NCBI GenBank assembly: GCA_002385755.1
Contig: DGED01000049.1
Coordinates: 1-5,383 of the forward strand
DNA: 5,383 nucleotides
Origin: Caryophanales bacterium UBA3935
Lineage (GTDB): Bacteria; Bacillota_I; Bacilli_A; ML615J-28; CAG-698
Reading direction: 5' to 3'
Shown here: positions 1-5,383 of the stretch, piece after piece
How the letters are laid out: each line of letters begins with the position of its first letter
Numbering within the stretch: the stretch's first letter is position 1
Position numbers and translations under genes: made by a program
Notes under the pieces: model-generated
Told to the model about the DNA's origin: nothing
The model's input: only the letters and a program-made list of their open reading frames with translations
Database searches by the model: none

Positions 1-875
1 GTTAATATATATTTTTCGTAAATTCCCGAAGTTACAAGCGATAAGTCGGTAACTCTCAGTATCCCGATGATTTCCGTTTCCTCGTAATCCCTATCAAATA
101 TCGAGGCAAACGGTCTTTGAATGCCTATTTTCCACGGCGTGTCTTCCAGGTCCGCGTTCACGAACGAACCGACGGTCAAGATATTACGGCCGATATCGAT
201 TACGGCTTTATTATAACCATTATCCAAAAGATAAACTTTAATTTTATCGGCCGCGTACCCCTTCACTATCGATCCTAAATCAATCTTCATTCCCTCGTTT
301 TTTAAAAATACGGTGCTTTCTTCTTTATCGATAATAACGTCGCGGTAATCAACCAAGGCTAAGGCGGCCGCGATTTCCCCCTCTTCCGGAAGCTCCTCAT
401 CGCTGATATAATTATTATCAAAATAATTATATTGCCTGTTGGTTATATCCCACAAATCGGCAACGGGTAGGATGGTCGGATCATAAAGGGCAACGCCCTC
501 AACCACGGAGCGTTGGGAGAAATCCAATGCTATTTCCAGCACATCGATTACCTCGGGGTCAACGACGACCGGAGCCGCGCCGGCGTTGTTATTGACTCGC
601 ATCAAATCCGTAATGATGTTATCGCTTCGATCCTGAACGTTAAATTTGTGATCCAAATCGAGCAATATTTGATTGATGTCGTCCCGGACTTTTTTAAGAA
701 CTTCCTGTTCCGTTTTCCCGAGAGTAAAAATATCGACCTTATTTATTGTGTTAAAAGCATTATCCAAAACAAGGGTATATTTATAATATCTTTCCTTTTC
801 GCAACCGGAAAGAAAAAAAACGGTGATAATAACGACTAATAGAGTAACTGTTTTTTTTATATAACTTGTTAACAT
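1..875 (-). CDS. apbE: FAD:protein FMN transferase, ApbE-family lipoprotein (3' end cut by the window edge)
   Basis: ApbE enzymes use FAD and Mg2+ to attach FMN covalently to a threonine or serine of target proteins outside the cytoplasm. The frame is open from the ATG at 875 to base 1, giving 291 complete codons and no stop. Residues 1-25 form a lipoprotein signal: Lys7-Lys8, a hydrophobic run at 10-22, and the lipobox LSGC with Cys25 as the expected lipidated residue. Family landmarks follow in order: LDHKF (74-78) and RSD (83-85), an asparagine-rich NNNAG (95-99), YDPTILP then LW (131-142), LVDYRDVII (about 174-182), DLGSIVKGYAADK (199-211), IDIGRNIL (226-233), PW.IGI, and VTSGIYEKY (281-289). 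The last 50-70 residues, which normally hold the conserved Asp/Thr metal-binding segment, lie off the window. Start choice is supported by GGAGGG at 881-886, five bases upstream. Oddity: Arg230 stands where the family usually has the second glycine of G-G-N/D-I. Family assignment is firm; the protein target is unknown. Confidence 0.93.
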   Translation of the reverse strand, partial: MLTSYIKKTVTLLVVIITVFFLSGCEKERYYKYTLVLDNAFNTINKVDIFTLGKTEQEVLKKVRDDINQILLDLDHKFNVQDRSDNIITDLMRVNNNAGAAPVVVDPEVIDVLEIALDFSQRSVVEGVALYDPTILPVADLWDITNRQYNYFDNNYISDEELPEEGEIAAALALVDYRDVIIDKEESTVFLKNEGMKIDLGSIVKGYAADKIKVYLLDNGYNKAVIDIGRNILTVGSFVNADLEDTPWKIGIQRPFASIFDRDYEETEIIGILRVTDLSLVTSGIYEKYIL

Positions 876-895
876 GGTCGCCCTCCGATTTTATT

Positions 896-924
896 ATTAT
901 ACTATAGAGTGAAAATATTTGCAT
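896..924 (-). promoter_or_regulatory. Probable promoter of the apbE-like gene
   Basis: On the minus strand a perfect -10 box TATAAT lies at 896-901. A weak -35 candidate ATGCAA lies at 919-924 with a 17-base spacer. Transcription would start near 889, only a few bases before the ribosome binding site at 881-886. The box sits downstream of the terminator that closes the preceding gene, so a separate promoter is expected here. The surrounding sequence is AT-rich, and the -35 matches consensus at only three of six bases, so the call rests mainly on the -10 box and position. Confidence 0.5.
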
Positions 925-948
925 TAAATATAATAACGTCGAAAAAGT

Positions 949-977
949 AAAAAGGCTTTCCCTTAAAGAAAAGCCCT
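949..977 (-). terminator. Intrinsic terminator of the 221-residue membrane protein gene
   Basis: Read on the minus strand, AGGGCTTTTC (977-968) pairs with GGAAAGCCTT (961-952) across a six-base loop TTTAAG. This gives a 10-bp stem with two G-U pairs, followed by a short T run at 951-949. The 5' arm begins in the last base of the TAA stop codon at 979-977, so the hairpin overlaps the end of the gene. The stem is moderately strong and the T-tract short, so read-through into the lipoprotein gene is possible. Confidence 0.68.
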
Positions 978-1642
978 TATTCTCGCAAATGCCTTTTTCG
1001 CCGCGCCGCGAGGAGTTTATCATAATCTGTGTCTTCATCGCGGGTAAATTTCTTCCCCCACTTTTTGTAATACTCGATGACTTCCTCAGCCGTGGCGGTA
1101 TCTCCCATCTCCGCGGCGATCAACTCTTTTTCTTTCTCAAGGATTTTCTGCCAATAGAGGGCAAATTCTTCCGCCGGCAATTCTTTTTTCTTTAATCCGA
1201 TTTCATCATGGTACTTATTCTCGCAAATAACTTTAACGGCTTCTTCCGCCGCGCGACCTTGATGCTCGTTCCCTTCCTTAAGATATTTCGCGATATCATC
1301 GTATTGCTTCGTCCATTCAATAGTTATCGCCTCTAATTTTTTAAGCGTTTTAACCAAAAGAAAAATGGCGAAGCCTAAAGAGACGAACAATAAGGCGTAT
1401 ATTATATACGCGAGGTACCCGGGGAAATCCTCATACATCAGTAAAAAAATAAATGAGAAAAGGACGATCGCCGATAAAACCACGCCCAAGAAATAAATCC
1501 GGTTGTTTCGGCTTTTTCTTAATTCAACTTTTATCGGGTCGTATTGAGCGTTCAAAGTATTCAGTCCCTCGCTGTACTTCTCATAGGCTTTATCGCGTTT
1601 TGCTAATAATTCCTGCAATTTCTCATTATTACGAATAAACAT
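977..1642 (-). CDS. Unknown 221-residue membrane protein: helical hairpin with charged coiled-coil-like flanks
   Basis: I do not recognise a family. The protein has two strong membrane segments, about residues 49-70 and 76-98, joined by a very short acidic turn (EDFPG, 71-75). Positive charges precede the first segment (Arg/Lys at 42-48) and follow the second (Lys98, Lys101, Lys102), so both ends are predicted to face the cytoplasm. Residues 5-45 and about 98-125 are charged, helix-rich and possibly coiled-coil. The C-terminal half (about 125-221) is soluble, rich in Glu and Lys, and ends in a basic tail (ARRKRHLRE). There is no signal peptide, and the single cysteine (Cys140) argues against a metal cluster. 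The ATG at 1642 is preceded by a purine-rich but non-canonical GGGTGGTGG (1647-1655), four bases upstream, so translation may be modest. It lies between PFOR and the apbE-like gene but has its own promoter and terminator, so a shared role is only a guess. The reading frame, promoter and terminator make a real gene likely. Confidence 0.85.
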   Translation of the reverse strand: MFIRNNEKLQELLAKRDKAYEKYSEGLNTLNAQYDPIKVELRKSRNNRIYFLGVVLSAIVLFSFIFLLMYEDFPGYLAYIIYALLFVSLGFAIFLLVKTLKKLEAITIEWTKQYDDIAKYLKEGNEHQGRAAEEAVKVICENKYHDEIGLKKKELPAEEFALYWQKILEKEKELIAAEMGDTATAEEVIEYYKKWGKKFTRDEDTDYDKLLAARRKRHLRE

Positions 1643-1661
1643 TTAACCACCACCCGATAAT

Positions 1662-1690
1662 ATTATACATAATAAAAGCCGTCATTACAA
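1662..1690 (-). promoter_or_regulatory. Probable sigma-A-type promoter of the 221-residue membrane protein gene
   Basis: On the minus strand a perfect TATAAT (1662-1667) is separated by 17 bases from TTGTAA (1685-1690), which matches the -35 consensus at four of six positions. The -35 box begins only two bases beyond the T-tract of the PFOR terminator, so termination and re-initiation are packed back to back. The start site would fall near 1655, giving a very short leader that is mostly the ribosome binding region. Confidence 0.6.
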
Positions 1691-1692
1691 TC

Positions 1693-1728
1693 AAAATAAA
1701 AATCCCCCCGCCTTATTGCGGGGGGATT
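1693..1728 (-). terminator. Strong intrinsic terminator of the PFOR gene
   Basis: On the minus strand AATCCCCCCGC (1728-1718) pairs perfectly with GCGGGGGGATT (1711-1701), closing a six-base loop AATAAG. The 11-bp stem contains eight G-C pairs. It is followed by an interrupted T-tract, TTT-A-TTTT, at 1700-1693. It lies 12 bases past the TAG stop of the PFOR gene and should efficiently separate that highly expressed gene from the next one. Confidence 0.92.
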
Positions 1729-1740
1729 GACACAAACGTT

Positions 1741-4700
1741 CTATTTTGAATAGTCCATCGCGGCAAAGCGTTTATACATCGCGTATCTTCTTTGCGCTTC
1801 CTGGCGGTTAAGCTCAAGCAACGCTTTTGCTTCTTCAGGATTAATCTGCTTCAATTGCGCATATCTTCTTTCCGACATTAAGTGTTCTTCATAAAGTTCC
1901 CATTTCGGCTCTCTCGAATCAAGAATGAACGGGTTTTTGCCTTCGTCAGCAAGACGCGGGTCATAACGGAAACATGCCCAATAGCCGCATTCGACGGCAA
2001 GCTTGCTTTGTTTTTGAGAATTACCCATCCCGCCTTTGATTCCGTGAGCGATACACGGCGAGTAAGCGATAATAATTGAAGGTCCGTCATAATTTTCCGC
2101 TTCCAGGAAAGCCTTCAGCATTTGCGCTTGGGAATACCCGTGCGCGATTTGCGCGACATAAACATGGCCGTAGCTCATGGCGATAGCCGCCAAATCTTTT
2201 TTCTTGCCTTTCTTCCCGGCCGCCGTGAATTTCGCTATCGAACCGGTCTGGCTGGCTTTTGAGCTTTGCCCGCCGGTATTGGAATATACCTCGGTGTCAA
2301 GAACCAGAATATTGACGTCCTCGCTGTTGGCGATTACATGGTCGAGGCCGCCGAAACCGATATCATACGCCCAACCGTCGCCGCCAATGATCCATTGCGA
2401 TCTCTTGACGAGATAATCTTTGTATTCCAGGATTTGCTTAAGCGTCTCGCAATCGGACTTCTCAAGCAGGGGCACGAGTTCCTTGGCGACTTCTTTCGTG
2501 ACAACGCGGTCATTACGATTTTCAATCCATCTTACGAACAATTCCTTAAGCGCCTCTTCGGTTCCCTTGCATTCCAAGCATTTTTCCATAAGCGCTTGAA
2601 TGCGATCGCGAATCGCCTCCGTGCCCATATGGATACCGAAACCGAACTCGGCGTTGTCCTCAAACAAGGAGTTGGCCCATGCCGGACCGCGACCTTCCTT
2701 ATTCGGACGATAAGGCGTGGACGGGAACGAGCCGCCGTAAATCGACGAGCAACCGGTGGCGTTTGCGATAACCATATCTTCGCCGAAAAGCTGTGTCGCG
2801 AGTTTAATATACGGCGTTTCCCCGCAGCCGCCGCAAGCCCCGTGGAATTCAAACAGGGGTTGAGCAAATTGCGAGTTTTTCGCGTTGGCGGTGATATCGA
2901 CGATATCCGTCTTATAAGTTACGTTATCAAAGAAGTAGCTTGCGACCTTATCCCGGCCGGCGTGAATTGCGTCGTCGATCGGAACCATCTGCAATGCTTT
3001 TTGCCCTTTACGGCCCGGGCATTGATTAACGCACACTTCGCATCCCGTACAATCCGCGATCGATACGACGATCGAGTATTTAAGGCCTTCCAGACCCCGG
3101 CCGACGGGATCCAAATACTCGGCCGCTTCCGGCGCGTTGCTTACTTCGTCAGCCGTGGAAAGGAACGGCCTGATAACGGCGTGCGGGCAGACGAAAGAGC
3201 ACTGGTTACATTGGATACAGTTTTCTTTAATCCATGCCGGCACGAACGATGCGATATACCTTTTCTCATACGACGCCGAGCCGTTATCCATCGTCCCGTC
3301 TTCGTAACCGTCAAACGCCGAGACCGGCAAGTCATAGCCTTTGAGGGCGTTCACCGGGTTGGCGAGTCCGATAACGAATTTCGGCAATCCTTCTTTTACC
3401 CGCGCCTCCTCGGGAACGAGATTGCTCCAGGCAGGATCAACCTTGATTTCCTTCAGGCCCTCGGCGCCGAGATCAATGGCTTTATAGTTGAGTTCGACGA
3501 CCGCCGCGCCCTTGCTGATATAGGAATCATAAGCGTATTTCTTCATTAATTCCTTGGCTTCCTCATAAGGCATGATCTGCTCGTTCAGTTTAAAGAACGC
3601 CGATTGCATAATCGTGTTCGTTCTTTGCCCGAGACCGATTTCCCGGGCCAAATTAACGGCGTCGATAACGTATAATTTTGCTTTTTTGTCGGCTAAAGCC
3701 TTTTTAAACGCGTTCGGCAGGAAGTCAATCAATTCTTCCTCGGACTTAGTCGTGTTAAGCAGGAATCTGCCGCCTTCTTTTAAGTCGCGCAACATATCGT
3801 ATTTCTCGCAGTAAGTGTCGAGCGAGCACGATATGAAGTCCGCTCTTTTAACGAGATACGGAGAACGGATCGGGTTTTTACCGAAACGCAAATGGCTTCT
3901 CGTGACGCCGCCCGACTTTTTCGAGTCGTAAGCGAAATAAGCCTGCGCGTAATAGTCGGTGTTTTCGCCGATTAACTTAACCGTGTTTTTATTTGCCCCG
4001 ACGGTCCCGTCGCTTCCGAGCCCGTAGAATATTAATTGCGTCACGCCTTCGCCGGACGTGTCAATATCTTTGGTCACGTCAAGAGACAAATGCGTCACGT
4101 CGTCAATAATGCCGATCGTGAAGTTGTTCTTAGCGTTTTCGGCTTTTTCCAAGTTTTCATAAACCGCGAAAATCTGTCCCGGATCGGTATCCTTGCTGGA
4201 AAGGCCATAGCGACCGCCGATAATAACGGGGGGGTTCTCACGGGCATAGAACGCGTTTCTCACGTCAAGATATAACGGCTCGCCGGCCGCTCCCTGTTCC
4301 TTCGTGCGATCCAAAACGGCAATCCGTTTTACGGTCGTCGGGAGAACTTTGAACAAATGCTCGTGGGAGAAGGGGCGATAAAGATGGACGATGACCAAGC
4401 CGACCTTTTTGCCTTCTTTTTCCCGCAAATAGTCGACAACTTCTTTAACCGTTTCCGTTACCGAACCCATAGCTATGATGATATCGGTAGCTTCCGGGTC
4501 GCCGTAGTAAACGAACGGCGCGTAGTTACGGCCGGTTACCTTTGAGATTTCCTTCATATACTCTTCAACGATGCCCGGGACGCGGTCATAGAATTTATTC
4601 TGCGCTTCCCGCGCTTGGAAGTAAACGTCGTCGGTTTGACTCGAACCGCGAGTAACCGGGTTGTTGGGATTTAACGCCCGTTTCCTAAATTGTTCCACGG

Positions 4701-5298
4701 CCTCAAAATCGAGCAACTTCCGGTAAACCTCGTAATCCATCACTTCGATTTTTTGTATTTCGTGGCTTGTCCTGAACCCGTCGAAGAAATGCAGGAAGGG
4801 GATGCTGGATTTGATCGCCGCGAGATGAGCGACGCCGGCCAAATCCATTACTTCTTGGACGCTTGACGTTGCCAAAATGGCAAAGCCGGTTTGTCTCGTT
4901 GCCATAACGTCTTGGTGGTCGCCGAAAATCGACAACGCCTGAACCGCGATACTGCGAGCCGAAACATGAATAACCCCCGGCAACAATTCGCCGGCGATTT
5001 TATACATGTTGGGCACTTTAAGCAACAAACCCTGGCTAGCGGTGTAAGTCGTCGTCAACGCCCCGGACTGAAGCGAACCGTGCACGGTTCCGGCCGCTCC
5101 GGCTTCGGATTGCATCTCGATAACCTTGACCGGCATCCCGAACAAGTTCTTCTTCCCCTTGCTCGCCCATTCGTCGACATACTCGGCCATCGGCGAGGAA
5201 GGAGTAATCGGATATATTCCAGCAACTTCGGTAAAAGCGTACGACGCCCACGCCGCCGCTTCGTTACCGTCCATGGATTCAAACACTTTTTTTGCCAT
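1741..5298 (-). CDS. nifJ: Pyruvate:ferredoxin (flavodoxin) oxidoreductase, full-length single chain
   Basis: This cytoplasmic enzyme converts pyruvate, CoA and oxidised ferredoxin to acetyl-CoA, CO2 and reduced ferredoxin, using thiamine diphosphate and three [4Fe-4S] clusters. At 1185 residues it has the usual length of single-chain bacterial PFOR. Domains in order: N-terminal pyrimidine-binding domain with YPITPSSPMAE (29-39), catalytic Glu65 and Arg115; a transketolase C-terminal-like domain (about 260-415) including GRYGLSSKD (362-370); the gamma-type domain (about 416-630); a bacterial ferredoxin domain with CIQCNQCSFVCP (694-705) and CTGCEVCVNQCP (750-761); and the diphosphate-binding domain with CGGCGETP (822-829), GDGW (973-976) and SNTGGQSSKAS (1006-1016). 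The proximal cluster ligands Cys822, Cys825, Cys850 and Cys1082 are all present. The C-terminus runs only about 100 residues past Cys1082, so the protective arm known from the Desulfovibrio africanus enzyme appears shortened or absent. The ATG at 5298 has CGGAGG (5308-5313) nine bases upstream, and the protein begins MAKKVFESMDGNEAAA as is typical of the family. The gene appears monocistronic, with its own promoter and terminator. Confidence 0.99.
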   Translation of the reverse strand: MAKKVFESMDGNEAAAWASYAFTEVAGIYPITPSSPMAEYVDEWASKGKKNLFGMPVKVIEMQSEAGAAGTVHGSLQSGALTTTYTASQGLLLKVPNMYKIAGELLPGVIHVSARSIAVQALSIFGDHQDVMATRQTGFAILATSSVQEVMDLAGVAHLAAIKSSIPFLHFFDGFRTSHEIQKIEVMDYEVYRKLLDFEAVEQFRKRALNPNNPVTRGSSQTDDVYFQAREAQNKFYDRVPGIVEEYMKEISKVTGRNYAPFVYYGDPEATDIIIAMGSVTETVKEVVDYLREKEGKKVGLVIVHLYRPFSHEHLFKVLPTTVKRIAVLDRTKEQGAAGEPLYLDVRNAFYARENPPVIIGGRYGLSSKDTDPGQIFAVYENLEKAENAKNNFTIGIIDDVTHLSLDVTKDIDTSGEGVTQLIFYGLGSDGTVGANKNTVKLIGENTDYYAQAYFAYDSKKSGGVTRSHLRFGKNPIRSPYLVKRADFISCSLDTYCEKYDMLRDLKEGGRFLLNTTKSEEELIDFLPNAFKKALADKKAKLYVIDAVNLAREIGLGQRTNTIMQSAFFKLNEQIMPYEEAKELMKKYAYDSYISKGAAVVELNYKAIDLGAEGLKEIKVDPAWSNLVPEEARVKEGLPKFVIGLANPVNALKGYDLPVSAFDGYEDGTMDNGSASYEKRYIASFVPAWIKENCIQCNQCSFVCPHAVIRPFLSTADEVSNAPEAAEYLDPVGRGLEGLKYSIVVSIADCTGCEVCVNQCPGRKGQKALQMVPIDDAIHAGRDKVASYFFDNVTYKTDIVDITANAKNSQFAQPLFEFHGACGGCGETPYIKLATQLFGEDMVIANATGCSSIYGGSFPSTPYRPNKEGRGPAWANSLFEDNAEFGFGIHMGTEAIRDRIQALMEKCLECKGTEEALKELFVRWIENRNDRVVTKEVAKELVPLLEKSDCETLKQILEYKDYLVKRSQWIIGGDGWAYDIGFGGLDHVIANSEDVNILVLDTEVYSNTGGQSSKASQTGSIAKFTAAGKKGKKKDLAAIAMSYGHVYVAQIAHGYSQAQMLKAFLEAENYDGPSIIIAYSPCIAHGIKGGMGNSQKQSKLAVECGYWACFRYDPRLADEGKNPFILDSREPKWELYEEHLMSERRYAQLKQINPEEAKALLELNRQEAQRRYAMYKRFAAMDYSK

Positions 5299-5334
5299 TA
5301 TTCAATAACCTCCGTTTTGTTTTATCCATTATTT

Positions 5335-5363
5335 ATTATACCACCCTTCCACGCTTTAAACAA
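5335..5363 (-). promoter_or_regulatory. nifJ: Probable extended -10 promoter of the PFOR gene
   Basis: On the minus strand a perfect TATAAT (5335-5340) is preceded by TGG, forming an extended -10 element (TGN-TATAAT). TTGTTT at 5358-5363 lies 17 bases upstream and matches the TTG half of the -35 consensus. The start site would be near 5328, giving a leader of about 30 bases with the ribosome binding site at 5308-5313. I saw no clear operator palindrome or leader attenuator; only 20 bases remain upstream of the -35, so distal control sites cannot be judged. Confidence 0.65.
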
Positions 5364-5383
5364 GACCCAATTATGATATTTAT

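Noticed and set aside
513..839. A 108-codon plus-strand frame
   Set aside because: It is antisense to the apbE-like lipoprotein gene, which has clear conserved motifs, a lipobox and a good ribosome binding site. The plus-strand translation has none of these.
781..1038. An 85-codon minus-strand frame bridging the membrane protein gene and the apbE-like gene
   Set aside because: It overlaps the 3' end of one gene and the 5' end of the other in a different frame, and passes through the terminator, promoter and ribosome binding site between them.
2532..2867. A 111-codon minus-strand frame inside the PFOR gene
   Set aside because: It is an out-of-frame reading of PFOR codons on the same strand, and there is no sign of a frameshift in the PFOR frame, which is intact from end to end.
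2266..3549. A 427-codon open frame on the plus strand
   Set aside because: It lies wholly antisense to the PFOR gene, across its ferredoxin and diphosphate-binding regions. Its translation shows no recognisable motif and is rich in Arg, Phe and Asp as expected from reading the complement of a codon-biased gene. No ribosome binding site or promoter was evident.
5314..5363. A possible inverted repeat around the PFOR promoter (TTGTTTA upstream, TAAAACAA downstream)
   Set aside because: The arms are short, AT-rich, imperfect and more than 30 bases apart. They do not match a Rex, Fnr or other redox regulator operator that I could name, so chance is the simpler explanation.
4891..5376. A 161-codon plus-strand frame spanning the start of the PFOR gene and its promoter
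   Set aside because: Most of it is antisense to conserved PFOR codons, and it runs through the PFOR promoter and ribosome binding site. The translation is basic and of low quality, with no domain resemblance.
1..5383. tRNA, rRNA, CRISPR array, insertion sequence or attachment site
   Set aside because: Over 95% of the window is covered by the three genes. The gaps (876-976, 1643-1740, 5299-5383) hold only promoters, ribosome binding sites and terminators, with no cloverleaf, spaced direct repeats or terminal inverted repeats seen.

Overview
This window carries three genes, all read from the minus strand, in the transcriptional order pyruvate:ferredoxin oxidoreductase (5298 to 1741), a small two-helix membrane protein of unknown function (1642 to 977), and the first 291 codons of an ApbE-type flavin transferase lipoprotein (875 to the left edge, where it is cut off). 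No RNA gene, insertion sequence, CRISPR array or other mobile element was seen, and no plus-strand gene is credible.

The organism is probably a strictly anaerobic, fermentative bacterium. The full-length single-chain PFOR points to oxygen-sensitive ferredoxin metabolism. The sharp TATAAT boxes, purine-rich ribosome binding sites, compact intergenic regions and intrinsic terminators with T-tracts fit a member of the Bacillota or a relative. This lineage guess is inference. The standard genetic code reads all three genes through, with TAG and TAA as the two visible stops, so there is no sign of UGA-as-tryptophan recoding.

Layout from right to left: 5335-5363 is an extended -10 promoter for the PFOR gene. 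The PFOR gene ends at 1741 and is followed by a very strong GC-rich hairpin terminator (1693-1728). A second promoter (1662-1690) starts almost directly after that terminator and drives the membrane protein gene. That gene ends in a terminator hairpin (949-977) that overlaps its own stop codon. A third promoter (896-924) then drives the lipoprotein gene. So although the genes are co-directional and tightly packed, they look like three separate transcription units rather than one operon.

Functionally, PFOR makes acetyl-CoA and reduced ferredoxin from pyruvate. ApbE enzymes covalently attach FMN to extracytoplasmic electron-transfer proteins, such as the RnfG/RnfD subunits of the ferredoxin-oxidising Rnf complex or flavinylated surface proteins. 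The pair therefore hints at a ferredoxin-to-membrane electron pathway in this organism, but no ApbE substrate lies in the window. I did not find strong evidence of a wholly new system. The least explained element is the 221-residue membrane protein between the two redox genes.
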